38,841 bases of DNA from Calothrix sp. MO_167.B12 (GTDB lineage: Bacteria > Cyanobacteriota > Cyanobacteriia > Cyanobacteriales > Nostocaceae), in NCBI GenBank assembly GCA_030066045.1, contig JASJCJ010000044.1, positions 1 through 38,841 of the forward strand, written 5' to 3'. Below, in pieces: positions 17,877 to 26,558 of the stretch. Position numbers and translations under genes: made by a program. Every line of letters starts with the position of its first letter. Position 1 is the first letter of the stretch. The notes under the pieces were generated by a model that was not told the origin of the DNA, ran no database searches, and was given only the letters and a program-made list of their open reading frames with translations.

Positions 17877-18560
17877 TTAGAAAATGCCAGAACGTAAAGC
17901 AACAACAGCTGCTTGTACCCGATCATCAACAGCAAGTTTATTCATAATTCCCCGCACATGGGTTTTAACTGTATTGGGGCTGAGATATAATTTTTTTCCA
18001 ATTTCTGGATTACTACAACCTTCTACAATCAACTGTAGTACTTCTAATTCCCGTTCCGAGAGATGGGAAATATTCTCTTGTAGAGCTTTCTGATTTGCAT
18101 CTGAGGGTGGAGGGGGTTTAAGATTATCAATTACCTTTCTAGCAATTTGCGGATCGAGGTAAGCTGCACCTTCAATTGCAGCTGCGATCGCATTTACTAA
18201 TCTTTCTACAGTTGCTCCTTTTATGCAATAGGCATCAGCCCCACTAGATAGAGCTGCAATAATTTCTGTTTCTGTTGTATGGGATGTCAATATTACAACA
18301 TGGGTATTAGGTAATGCTACTTTAATTTGTTGGGTAGCTGCAATCCCATCCAGTCGTGGTAATCCAATATCCATAACTATTACATCAGGTTTTAGCTTGA
18401 GTGCTGCCTGCACCCCTAAATACCCATCTGCTACACATTCCACCACTTCCAATTGCGGATAATTCATTAAAGATTGTTCCAACCCCAACTGCATCATTGG
18501 ATCATCTTCTACAATCAGCACCCGCAACGGTGTCATATCTGGAGGTAATACCATATTCAT
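17877..18560 (-). CDS. NarL/LuxR-type response regulator
   Basis: 227 aa: receiver domain with phosphoacceptor Asp64 (VIVMDIGLP) and acidic pair E18/D19 (or D19/D20), linker, then LuxR-type helix-turn-helix (LSERELEVLQLIVEGCSNPE..., ~165-225). A DNA-binding transcription regulator. No cognate kinase is adjacent; the kinase at 4379-5509 lacks a regulator of its own but is 12 kb away. The first ATG (18560) is formed by an (ATTCATA)n heptamer array; in-frame ATGs at 18554 and 18536 are alternative starts and the last gives a receiver beginning MTPLRVLIVEDD. None has a clear ribosome site. Confidence 0.93.
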   Translation of the reverse strand: MNMVLPPDMTPLRVLIVEDDPMMQLGLEQSLMNYPQLEVVECVADGYLGVQAALKLKPDVIVMDIGLPRLDGIAATQQIKVALPNTHVVILTSHTTETEIIAALSSGADAYCIKGATVERLVNAIAAAIEGAAYLDPQIARKVIDNLKPPPPSDANQKALQENISHLSERELEVLQLIVEGCSNPEIGKKLYLSPNTVKTHVRGIMNKLAVDDRVQAAVVALRSGIF

Positions 18561-18643
18561 AATTCATAATTCATAATTCATAATTCGTAATTACTATTAC
18601 TTATTACTTATTACTTATTACTTATTACTTATTACTTATTACT
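18555..18643. repeat. Two adjacent heptamer arrays, (ATTCATA)n and (TTATTAC)n
   Basis: Four ATTCATA units and one ATTCGTA (18555-18589), followed by about six TTATTAC units (to about 18643). Together they fill nearly all the space between era and the response-regulator start. On the minus strand each ATTCATA unit supplies an ATG, each in a different frame because the unit is 7 bases. Confidence 0.9.
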
Positions 18644-18653
18644 TCATCATCCC

Positions 18654-19628
18654 CTACTCTTCCACTCGATATCCCAATTCAGCTAACCGAATCCGAGATT
18701 GTCGCCATTTGGGTTGTACTTTGACAAACAACTCCAGGTATACTTTCCCGGCAATTAGCTTTTGGATTTGCTGTCTGGCTGCACTGCCAATGGATTTGAG
18801 CATCAAGCCGCCCTTACCAATCACAATTCCTTTTTGGGAACTCCGTTCTACATTAATAGTTGCAATTACACGAGTAATCGTGGGTGTTTCTTCTACTTTA
18901 TCAATAGCGATCGCAACTGAGTGAGGTATTTCTTCCCTAGTTAACAATAATATCTGCTCCCGGATCAATTCACCCATGATAAACCGTTCTGGCTGGTCAG
19001 TTACCAAGTCTGGTGGATAATAGTATGGCCCTAGTTCTAAATGTTGAATTAATACTTGTTGCAGTTCCGGTAAATTCGCCCCTGTTTTGGCAGAAAATGC
19101 AACCATTTGCCACTGATGAGTTGCTGCTAACTCGGTATAACTATCATCGATTTTCTGCCTATCTGCGGACTGTTGGTCTATTTTATTTACACCTAAAATT
19201 ACTGGGGTGGGAGAGTGATTTAACAACTCAGCAATATAGCGATCGCCTGCACCACACGGAGTCGTACTATCTACTACAAATAACAGTACATCTACTGACT
19301 CTATGGCGATTTTGGCATTTTGTACCAAAACTTTACCCAATTGATGATGGGGTTTATGAATCCCTGGGGTATCGACAAAAATTAATTGTGCTGCTGGAGT
19401 GGTTAAAATTCCCCGCAGGCGATTGCGTGTAGTTTGGGCAACGGGGGAAGTGATGGCAATTTTTTGACCTACTAGGTGATTCATTAAAGTAGATTTACCG
19501 ACATTAGGACGACCAATAATCCCAATAAAACCTGACTTAAATTCAGGAGGAGCCTGGGGAATTGTCACTTCCCCTGGAAAGGAGAATATGTCATTTGCAG
19601 CACTATTCACTGGTGGCTCCTCTGTCAT
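18654..19628 (-). CDS. era: GTPase Era
   Basis: 324 aa. Era binds 16S rRNA and helps mature the 30S subunit. G1 GRPNVGKS (39-46), G2 QTTRNR region (65-70), G3 DTPG (86-89), G4 NKID (148-151), then a C-terminal KH domain (KGIVIGKGG...LK, about 265-320). A ~30-residue N-terminal extension before the G domain is seen in cyanobacterial Era. It stands upstream of the response regulator on the same strand, separated by heptamer arrays. A decayed partial copy of codons ~107-157 lies at 22052-22200. Confidence 0.96.
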   Translation of the reverse strand: MTEEPPVNSAANDIFSFPGEVTIPQAPPEFKSGFIGIIGRPNVGKSTLMNHLVGQKIAITSPVAQTTRNRLRGILTTPAAQLIFVDTPGIHKPHHQLGKVLVQNAKIAIESVDVLLFVVDSTTPCGAGDRYIAELLNHSPTPVILGVNKIDQQSADRQKIDDSYTELAATHQWQMVAFSAKTGANLPELQQVLIQHLELGPYYYPPDLVTDQPERFIMGELIREQILLLTREEIPHSVAIAIDKVEETPTITRVIATINVERSSQKGIVIGKGGLMLKSIGSAARQQIQKLIAGKVYLELFVKVQPKWRQSRIRLAELGYRVEE

Positions 19629-19715
19629 TTTTGCAATTGTAACTCGGTAATTTTTATTGTAAGGTCAACTGCTTCACAGAAGTCAAATCAAGGAAGAGTT
19701 CGGAGTTCGGAGTTG

Positions 19716-19775
19716 GGAGGGAAGGAGGGAAGGAGGGAAGGAGTGAAGGAGGGAAGGAGGGAAGGAGGGAAGGAG
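19716..19775. repeat. GGAGGGAA octamer array
   Basis: Seven to eight octamer units (GGAGGGAA, with GGAGTGAA variants) preceded by GAGTTCG heptamers (about 19695-19715). The same octamer array occurs at 29093-29150 and 33185-33252, and in short form near 30717. Confidence 0.9.
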
Positions 19776-19802
19776 TGTAGACACGAAGTGGCTTCTCGTA
19801 GA

Positions 19803-20100
19803 GTAGGAGTAGGGGCGGGGTTTCCCCGCCCAGAGTGAGGGGATTATTTTCATGTTTGGTTGTGTACAAACGTTCATAAGGGGCTAACTTGAAAATAGGG
19901 GCTGAAACGACCAAAACACATTGGCGAGTGTTGGATATCCCTATTTTCATCCTTGGTTGTGTACCAAGGTTCATGAGGGGCTAGCTTAAAAATAGGCAGT
20001 TCGGTGTTCGGAGTAGGGGCGGGGTTTCCCCGCCCAAAGTGAGGGAATTATTTTCATGCTTGGTTGTAAGATTTTCCCGTGGGGGGCTAACTTAAAAATA
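19803..20100. repeat. Three diverged copies of a ~70-bp repeat with GGGCGGGG hairpins
   Basis: Units run TTATTTTCAT..TTGGTTGTG...GTTC..GGGGCTAACTT.AAAATAG, at about 19840-19900, 19940-20000 and 20045-20100. Two are preceded by the perfect hairpin GGGCGGGGTTTCCCCGCCC (19813-19831 and 20017-20035). A fourth, more diverged unit lies at 33255-33305, and the hairpin recurs at 30756-30774. There are no genes here; in-frame stretches on the minus strand are repeat-derived. Confidence 0.75.
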
Positions 20101-20281
20101 GTTAAGAGCCACCCAGTAGGGGCGCATTGCGTGCGCCCTTGAGAAGTGAGTCACAAAGCCTTTTCATATTTGGTGATCAAAAAAAGCTTAATGGCAGGCA
20201 GAGCCTCCTAAAGATGTGTGTCCAGCCTGGGCCTGGGAACGAGTTAAAAAGGGAAAAAGTGGAAGGGGAAACTAATCATCA
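20101..20281. other. Repeat-rich spacer downstream of the RTX gene
   Basis: Contains the hairpin GGGCGCATTGCGTGCGCCC (about 20119-20137) and a segment with GGCAGAGCCT and CCTGGGAACGAG of the kind dispersed in cyanobacterial genomes. The hairpin could act as a terminator for the RTX gene but no T-run follows on that strand. Nothing coding is seen. Confidence 0.35.
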
Positions 20282-21526
20282 TCAGATAAAAATAGCGTCA
20301 AGATTTGCATTCAGGGTACTTGCTCTTACATTGTCCACAAAGGCTAGAAGATCACTACCCAGAGAAATATTAACCCCGTTTCCAAAATCCTCGAAGCTCA
20401 GATTAGCAGGATTACCCGCCTTAAATTGAGTGCGTGGGTTACTAATGGAACCAAGTTGGAAGTTGCGAATAGTATCGTATCCTTCTCCAGGTAGCAAAAC
20501 AACGATATCGTTACCCCCATTTAATTGAACAAGATCCAAACCAGAGCCGGTATGAATGAAATCATTGCCAGAACCAGTAGTAATAGTGTCATTACCAGCA
20601 CCTGTTAATATTCTGTCATTGCCACCATTGGCGTTGATGTAATCATTCCCAAAACCACCAAGAATCAATTCATCCCCAGAAGCCCCATTAATATTGTCAT
20701 TACCACCACCACCGACAAGGGTATCTCTGCCCCCGTTACCGTTGATGTTGTCATTACCACCAAGGCCACGAATCACCTCGCTATTGGATGTACCATTTAG
20801 TCCGTCTGAGCCTTCTGTACCCTCAATCAGATTAGTTGGGGCGGGTATTTCTTCTGTTAGTGTTAACCCAGTAATGCTAAATCCCGTGTTTCCTATCAGC
20901 GTTGATTCCCCAGTCGTGACATCAATCTGAATCAAGTGATTAGGATTCCGACTACCATTTTGAGAAATACCGCCATAAAGATTACCATCAGCAGCAAACT
21001 CAATGCTTCCGACTCTATTGAATCCAGTTCCTCCAATCACCTCCGCCTGACCAGTGGATAAATCGATAGTTACCAGCTGTGACTCGTTACTGAAACCGAC
21101 TCCAGCAGTTACCCCATAGAAAATCCCTGTTACTGGGTCTACAGACAACCCAGTAATTGGGCCTAGACCTGTTGCTCCAACTGTGGTCAAGTTACCATTA
21201 GAGGTATCAACAATCACTAAATTTGAGGGTGCTACACCACCGCCGAAGGTAATGAACGTACCGTATAGGGTAGAACCTACGAACTCTAATCCATTGAGAG
21301 CACCAAATGGATGATTTACTTCCCCCAAAGAAGCACCTGTTGTCGGGTCAATAGTGTGTAGACCAGTTCCGCCATTTACTTCCTCAGCATAGAGGGTGTC
21401 ATTCTGAACATCAAACTCGATTTCTGTTGCCAGAGAAGATCCCATGTTGCCAATTAATTCTGCTGACCCTGTAGATAGATCAATCCTAAATAGTTCACCA
21501 GATTGAGAACTTCCTAAAAAAGACAT
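20282..21526 (-). CDS. Secreted-type beta-propeller/RTX calcium-binding protein
   Basis: 414 aa. Residues ~1-235 contain repeating LFRIDLSTG, LYGTFI, LVTIDLSTGQAEVIG strands, a WD/DUF4394-like beta-propeller. Residues ~250-345 hold RTX nonapeptides (GGNDNINGN, GGRDTLVGG, GNDYINANG, GNDTITTGS) that bind calcium. A C-terminal segment (FQLG...FKAGNPANLSFEDF...DAIFI) is typical of RTX proteins exported by type I secretion, whose signal is C-terminal; there is no N-terminal signal peptide. No ABC exporter genes are adjacent. It may be an extracellular or sheath protein. Confidence 0.88.
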   Translation of the reverse strand: MSFLGSSQSGELFRIDLSTGSAELIGNMGSSLATEIEFDVQNDTLYAEEVNGGTGLHTIDPTTGASLGEVNHPFGALNGLEFVGSTLYGTFITFGGGVAPSNLVIVDTSNGNLTTVGATGLGPITGLSVDPVTGIFYGVTAGVGFSNESQLVTIDLSTGQAEVIGGTGFNRVGSIEFAADGNLYGGISQNGSRNPNHLIQIDVTTGESTLIGNTGFSITGLTLTEEIPAPTNLIEGTEGSDGLNGTSNSEVIRGLGGNDNINGNGGRDTLVGGGGNDNINGASGDELILGGFGNDYINANGGNDRILTGAGNDTITTGSGNDFIHTGSGLDLVQLNGGNDIVVLLPGEGYDTIRNFQLGSISNPRTQFKAGNPANLSFEDFGNGVNISLGSDLLAFVDNVRASTLNANLDAIFI

Positions 21527-22051
21527 GGTAGATACATTCCTTGTTTGACGTACTTATATGTGTATATGCTATAAAAAAATATATTTGCTAATATAATTAA
21601 TTTTTCTTTTCTTACAAATATTTGTTTTTCTTTAACTGGCTTAAAACGTATTTTGTGACTTTGTATTGTAGGTGATAATCAGCTTCAATGCTTTATACAG
21701 TGATTATTTCAGACTGAAATTTCCCTGATTAATCTAGCTCGCATTTGAATATTAAAAGTTAATTAATACTTAGTATCATTCACAAACTTGTTCTCAATCA
21801 AATCAGTGATAATACTTGTGTAAAAAATATGTTTTTAGCTTGATAATAACATTGTTCTTGAGTGTAATTGCTGGTGATATCAAGTCCAGATAATTACTTG
21901 GTATATGGACTGTTTGGCTTTGGTAAAGGGTAAATTGATTACTCATTATCCATTCAATTACCTATTACTGACTCTCATAATCACGAGTGCTATTTAAACA
22001 TAAGTAATATGAGTCTTTACTCTCATGAATGCTAAGAAATATCAGCGTAAT
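21527..22051. other. AT-rich upstream region of the RTX gene
   Basis: About 525 bases of AT-rich sequence with no ORF of coding character. It should contain the RTX promoter reading left. No repeat or regulatory site could be named. Confidence 0.3.
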
Positions 22052-22200
22052 CTATCTGCGGGCTGTTGATCTATTTTATTTAAACCTACAATTACTGGGG
22101 TGGGAGAGTGATTTAATAACTCAGTAATATAGCGATCTCCTGCACTACATTGAGTATTATTATTTACTATTACAAAAGTATATATACTTATTCTATGGCG
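22052..22200 (-). pseudogene. Decayed partial copy of era (codons ~107-157)
   Basis: 149 bases align nearly end to end with era 19159-19308 in the same orientation, starting CTATCTGCGG and ending CTATGGCG in both. Shared stretches include TTACTGGGGTGGGAGAGTG. Scattered substitutions and about one base of net deletion destroy the reading frame, and the HIP1 site GCGATCGC of era has become GCGATCTC. It covers the G4 (NKID) part of the G domain. It is a relic of a segmental duplication across about 2.9 kb, or of recombination with a related sequence. Confidence 0.85.
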
Positions 22201-22289
22201 TTCCAGATAATTAAATTATTTGAAAATAAAGTTATGGGGTAAGTGTAACAAGTTATAAAATAAACAATACATAAGCCTCTACCGACTGT

Positions 22290-22730
22290 ATGAATATGAA
22301 CGATATACCTGCACCAATACGCTATGCGCTAACTGGACTAGTCTTGTTAGTTATAGGTTATGGTGCTGCAAAATACTTCCCAGGTTTGAATGAACAATCA
22401 CTTCAACAACCATCTGTTGTTAAAGATATTTCTACAACATCAAACTCAAATAGCGTAAAAATTAAGGTTTTAAATCAAGATACTCAAGAACCAATAGGTG
22501 GTGCAAATGTCCGAATGGAATCCAAAGAAGGAACTGATCTGGATAAAACTGATAACCTAGGCTCTTTCCGAGTTCAAATACCAAATACTGATTATGTAAG
22601 GGTTAATGTATCTAAAGATGGTTGTACAGGTTGGAATCAGGACTTAAATTTAAAAAGTAATCCAGGTAGATATAAACGAATTTTCTTAGTATGTTCTGTG
22701 CCTAACAAGAAATCCACAAATAACAAATAG
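22290..22730 (+). CDS. Membrane-anchored protein with carboxypeptidase-regulatory-like beta domain
   Basis: 146 aa. One TM segment at ~9-28 (IRYALTGLVLLVIGYGAA), a Ser/Thr-rich linker, then a ~85-aa beta-sandwich pattern (VKIKVLNQDTQEPIGGANVRM, DNLGSFRVQIP, VRVNVSKDGC, YKRIFLVC) like CarbopepD_reg / PEGA-type domains. Such domains usually sit outside the cytoplasm. Its ATG at 22290 has a second ATG two codons on. It precedes a second small membrane protein by 195 bases on the same strand. Function unknown. Confidence 0.75.
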   Translation: MNMNDIPAPIRYALTGLVLLVIGYGAAKYFPGLNEQSLQQPSVVKDISTTSNSNSVKIKVLNQDTQEPIGGANVRMESKEGTDLDKTDNLGSFRVQIPNTDYVRVNVSKDGCTGWNQDLNLKSNPGRYKRIFLVCSVPNKKSTNNK

Positions 22731-22925
22731 CAGGGCTATGTCATTCTATTTTTAGCGGCAGATTTCACGAATATTTTTAGGAAAAACAATAATTTAGCGA
22801 CCAAACTCACCACTGAAAATGACCATTTTGTGAGAATCAATCCGTCAGCATAAAATAAAGTGTTTCATTTTAGAATGAAATAGCCCTGTAACAAATAGTT
22901 GATTTAGTATTACCAAAATTAGTCT

Positions 22926-23663
22926 ATGCAACACTCTGTTAAAAACATAAAACAAATAGCTAGCTGGTGTTGGGTACTTGCCATAATCTCTACTTTTGGA
23001 TTTATTACTTTAGGGCAACTTGCCCAATTATATTGGGCAATGGTAATATTTTTGGTCTTATTTATCATTTCTGATATTATAGTCCTGATTGTCAAACAAG
23101 AAATAGGAAGACAAAATCATCAAACAGAAGAAAATATTCAACAATCTCCGCAGGCAGCAAAGATGTACGAAGATTTGTGGGTTTTATTCAAAAATTTACA
23201 ACAATACTTGGAAACTGATTCAATAAATACATCAGAATTAGATGGATTTATTAATAAGTTATTCAACCGTCACCAAGGATACATAAAAGCCAGTGAATGG
23301 TTAGCAGACAAACAACGTCTGAAAGATTTAGCAATGGATGCGAGCGATATTGCCTTGAATAAGCACCCATTCCAATATTGGGATATAAGAAACCTTTTTA
23401 TTTCTAGGGAAAAAAGAGAAAACAAACTTTATCAAAATGTATATTATTGTCTTACTTGGATCAAGTCTAGCTTTTATGCTGGAGACTATTTGCCAACAAG
23501 TGATTTAAAATTTAAAATTAGCCGTAATAGCAAGAAGCGAGTAATTTTAGCGTTAGAATCATTTCTGATTGAAGAACACCAATTATTAGAAGGTTTGCCA
23601 GAAGATTCTCGGAATGAATTGGAAATTTACTTCGATAAATTAATTGAAGAAATCAAAAAATAA
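22926..23663 (+). CDS. Two-TM membrane protein with cytoplasmic helical domain
   Basis: 245 aa. TM segments at ~13-33 and ~36-57 form a hairpin with little between them, so both N-terminus and the ~185-aa helical C-terminal domain are likely cytoplasmic. The C-terminal domain is rich in Trp/Tyr/Phe and charged residues and has no catalytic motif I recognise. The stop codon (23661-23663) is followed at once by a MITE-like element. Its proximity to the 22290 gene suggests a pair, but no shared family is known to me. Confidence 0.75.
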   Translation: MQHSVKNIKQIASWCWVLAIISTFGFITLGQLAQLYWAMVIFLVLFIISDIIVLIVKQEIGRQNHQTEENIQQSPQAAKMYEDLWVLFKNLQQYLETDSINTSELDGFINKLFNRHQGYIKASEWLADKQRLKDLAMDASDIALNKHPFQYWDIRNLFISREKRENKLYQNVYYCLTWIKSSFYAGDYLPTSDLKFKISRNSKKRVILALESFLIEEHQLLEGLPEDSRNELEIYFDKLIEEIKK

Positions 23664-23806
23664 GAGAATGTTTTAAAAGGGTCTTTTGACTTCATAATCA
23701 ATACAGTGAAGCATCTCAATATAGAGATAAAACCTTTACTTTTCGTTGGAGCTAATCTGAATTAGAAGCTTCTAATTATACCTTCTTGGACTTTTAAAAC
23801 ATCCTC
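23664..23806. mobile_element. 143-bp MITE-like element (AGAGGATGTTT family), copy 1
   Basis: Terminal inverted repeats GAGAATGTTTTAAAAG (23664-23679) and CTTTTAAAACATCCTC (23791-23806), 15 of 16 matching. The element starts on the base after the TAA of the upstream gene. Ends resemble those of the element at 24291-24536. No coding capacity. Confidence 0.65.
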
Positions 23807-23832
23807 TAAAACAAATGTAAATTTTCCCTTAT

Positions 23833-24066
23833 CTAGGATTTTCCTTCCCGTCTTTTTCTTTCTTGGTTCCAATCCACTTCTTCATAAGTAATATTACTAT
23901 GTTTCCTTAGGTGTTTATCTAGAGATTTTTTAGCCTCAGATATGTATATTTTTGCTTGATTGATTTCCTGGCTTGTGGGAAATTTTGCTAATCTGGCTTC
24001 TAATATTGCCAATCTTTTTTTTACATGACCAATAATTGTATTCTTCTTCATATACTTTATATCCAT
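23833..24066 (-). CDS. Small charged coiled-coil protein
   Basis: About 77 aa (start at ATG 24066; another ATG five codons downstream at 24051 is possible, and the frame is open to a TTG at 24090). Lys/Glu-rich helices with heptad-like spacing (VKKRLAILEARLAKFP, INQAKIYISEAKKSLDKHL). No recognised domain or TM. It is convergent with the preceding plus-strand gene. Composition and intact frame favour a real gene, but this is not certain. Confidence 0.5.
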   Translation of the reverse strand: MDIKYMKKNTIIGHVKKRLAILEARLAKFPTSQEINQAKIYISEAKKSLDKHLRKHSNITYEEVDWNQERKRREGKS

Positions 24067-24290
24067 GCTTGTACATAGTTGGTATATCAATAGTTACAAG
24101 CTTGAATGTTCTAAATCAGATATAAAATTATAAAGAGAATGACTGAAATTATAAAGATTAGATAAATACGTTGAATGTAAGTTGAGTGCTGAAACCCTTG
24201 TATACTAAAAACGGCTGATTGTTGGACTTTTGCCTGGGCAAAGAAAACTTTGCCTATTAATCTCTTTGCGATTTTAAAAGTAAAGCTCTA
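24067..24290. other. Spacer without gene
   Basis: AT-rich sequence upstream of the small coiled-coil gene and before the MITE-like element at 24291. No ORF, RNA gene or repeat is recognised. Confidence 0.3.
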
Positions 24291-24536
24291 AGAGGATGTT
24301 TGGAAAGTTTAAAAACTTACTTAAAACCTCTCTCCTACTAGTGGTCTTTTTCATTAATTTTAAAAGGCAGCTGTAGTGCGGGCATCTTGCCCGCTACAGC
24401 AGGGAGCGAGACTACAGCAGGGAGCGAGACTACAGCAGGGAGCGAGACGCTCCCACTACATTTTTTTACCCTTCGGAACTAATGAAAAGGATTACTAGGT
24501 TTTAATGTTAATAACAATACTTCTCAAACATCCTCT
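24291..24536. mobile_element. 246-bp MITE-like element (AGAGGATGTTT family), copy 2, with internal palindromic repeats
   Basis: Perfect 12-bp terminal repeats AGAGGATGTTTG (24291-24302) and CAAACATCCTCT (24525-24536). The interior carries GTAGTGCGGGCATCTTGCCCGCTAC-type palindromic sequence and three tandem 18-bp units (TACAGCAGGGAGCGAGAC, 24394-24447), ending in GCTCCCACTAC. The interior palindrome is of the same family as those at 35738-35775 and 36025-36079, so a smaller repeat seems to have entered this element and then been triplicated. Confidence 0.65.
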
Positions 24537-24613
24537 AACCCGTGTTTAGTATAATTGCCTCCAAAGACTACAGAGAATATGTATTGCTCCATATTCTCTG
24601 TGAGTGATGTATC

Positions 24614-26371
24614 TTAATGCACCGTCTTAAACCATTTGACAATCCCATTAGCTATCGCCTTCGCTAACTTCTTCTGCTCCTTCTCATCCATCACCCACTC
24701 AAATTCCTCTGGATTACTCATAAAACCCAACTCCAATAATATACTTGGTGCTTCTGCAGGACGGGTGAGTGCTAAGTTATTCCAAAATACCCCATAGGAA
24801 GGTCTCTTAAGCTTTTCTACGAGATAATTGTGCATGAGTATTGCTAAACTATGGGCCTGAGTATTGTACCAAAACATACCTATTCCCTGAATTTTTTCCG
24901 CATTTCCACTATCAGGTAAAGAATTGTAATGAATAGAAAATGCGATCGCAGGTTCTTCTTTAGCAATCATTTGTTGGCGAGCCACCAAGGAGACATACCT
25001 ATCGTCTTCCCTTGTCATCACCACGGTAGCACCCCGTTTGACTAACTCTTGCCGCAGCAGTTGGGAAATCGTCAAATTCACATCCTTTTCCTTATAACCA
25101 GTGGGTCCTGTGGCTCCAGATTCCTTACCCCCATGCCCGGGATCGAGGAGAATCTTAATCCCAAATAAAGGTTTGCGCCCCCTGGGTTTCAGTTGGGGGG
25201 GGTGGCGTAAGGTTAAAACTAGGCTGGTTCCCTTGTATTTCAGCTTATAACCCCACTGTTGCTCGGTTTTGAGGTTAAAGGTATATTTTAGTTGCCCTGG
25301 AGTCACCTGCTGCCAATCTAGGCGAGAAATTAAAGGATCGTCATCCGTGCGAATGGTGTCTGTTTGGGCGGTAGTATTGTAGAGAGTGAGGGTGAAGGTT
25401 TTGTTGCCTTGTTGAACGCTGACAGGTACGGGGGATTCTAGGGGGAATGTCATCTCCGTCGCCTGGGAAAGTTGTTTGTAACCCACACTGCGAATAATGG
25501 AACGGGGTGGGATAACATTAGATATAATTCGGGTTTCTTTGCTTTTAATCCAAGCGCCATAATCTAAGCGCAGCCATTCCCCTTCTTTCCCAGTAATTGC
25601 TGCTTGGGTTCCTTTGGGTAGGGGTGTCAGTCTAGAATAATTAGTACTAGGGCCAGTGCGTGCCACTCCAGCATCTACATTAACTTCAGCAACTGGTAAC
25701 TGTTGTGGGGAGAGGATTTGGATATTGCCAGTGCCTGATTGGGTGAAACTTTCTCCGTCTAAGGTGAGTTGAAACTTGGGTTTACCCAACTCACCAGGAC
25801 TATCTACCGTAGTACAACCCTGGTATTTACTAATGTTGTTCTGTACAATGGGCTGATTTTGTCCCGTTAGGGCGGCAAAATTACTGGGTAGTTGTACTTG
25901 TTGAGTTTGGGGTAACAGGGGTATACTGCGTTTGCCTAACTGTACAGATACAGTTGCATTGGGAGCAGCAACTGCACTCAAACAAATTAGTTCCCCCGGC
26001 ATTCTGGCAATATCAACTGCCGGTGTTAAGGAATTTTTAGCAAAGGCTAAACCTGGGGGAATTACAGGTTGGGTAGTATTTCTAATTACTTTTATCTGGA
26101 CTGTTTGATCTTGATGGCGTACAGTAAACAGGTTCTCTCCCAATTGTAAAGGGAAACTGGGGGCAAAATGACCAGATTTACTACGGGTAATAGTCTTACC
26201 ATTGATGGACACCTCTGCTTGGGGTGGAGCCGTACCAAGGAAAAATATTTTCTCTGCTGTGGTTTGGTGGTTGTTTCGGGGATAAACCACTAACAGGGAT
26301 TTTTCTTCAGCCAAGGCTAGGGAGGGAGTAAAAATAGAGCCTAATATTGCTAATCCAAAAAGTTTTCTCAC
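24614..26371 (-). CDS. N-acetylmuramoyl-L-alanine amidase (periplasmic, SH3b + Amidase_3)
   Basis: 585 aa with a Sec signal peptide (MRKLFGLAILGSIFTPSLALA). Residues ~30-225 are beta-rich with unclear domains, an SH3b-like domain covers ~228-285 (VDAGVARTGPS..., GEWLRLDYGAW), a beta-rich linker ~290-390, and Amidase_3 ~405-583. Zinc ligands are H413 (DPGHGG), E428 (YKEKD) and H481 (SIHYN), with catalytic E547 (LLELGFMSN). It cleaves the amide between MurNAc and L-Ala and is probably an AmiC-type enzyme; in filamentous cyanobacteria such amidases open septal nanopores for cell-cell exchange. It is divergent from pyrG. Confidence 0.93.
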   Translation of the reverse strand: MRKLFGLAILGSIFTPSLALAEEKSLLVVYPRNNHQTTAEKIFFLGTAPPQAEVSINGKTITRSKSGHFAPSFPLQLGENLFTVRHQDQTVQIKVIRNTTQPVIPPGLAFAKNSLTPAVDIARMPGELICLSAVAAPNATVSVQLGKRSIPLLPQTQQVQLPSNFAALTGQNQPIVQNNISKYQGCTTVDSPGELGKPKFQLTLDGESFTQSGTGNIQILSPQQLPVAEVNVDAGVARTGPSTNYSRLTPLPKGTQAAITGKEGEWLRLDYGAWIKSKETRIISNVIPPRSIIRSVGYKQLSQATEMTFPLESPVPVSVQQGNKTFTLTLYNTTAQTDTIRTDDDPLISRLDWQQVTPGQLKYTFNLKTEQQWGYKLKYKGTSLVLTLRHPPQLKPRGRKPLFGIKILLDPGHGGKESGATGPTGYKEKDVNLTISQLLRQELVKRGATVVMTREDDRYVSLVARQQMIAKEEPAIAFSIHYNSLPDSGNAEKIQGIGMFWYNTQAHSLAILMHNYLVEKLKRPSYGVFWNNLALTRPAEAPSILLELGFMSNPEEFEWVMDEKEQKKLAKAIANGIVKWFKTVH

Positions 26372-26558
26372 ACAAGTAATGATTGTAACGAATTTACAAA
26401 AATTAATCAGATTCAGAAAGGTAAGAAGCAGTCATCAGGAGCCGAAAGGCAATTATAGGGGGATTTAAACCCAATAACTACAAGACAAGATGTTAGTAAA
26501 AAAATATCTTCCCTTGTGTTTTCCGTCCTTCAATTTCTGTCTTTCCCTATAGATGATT

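Noticed and set aside
19013-19432. 139-codon plus-strand frame antisense to era
   Set aside because: Shadow of the conserved era G domain; no independent coding evidence.
19654-19974. Minus-strand frames across the octamer and ~70-bp repeats
   Set aside because: The predicted proteins are low-complexity PPSLLPSFP-type translations of repeats.
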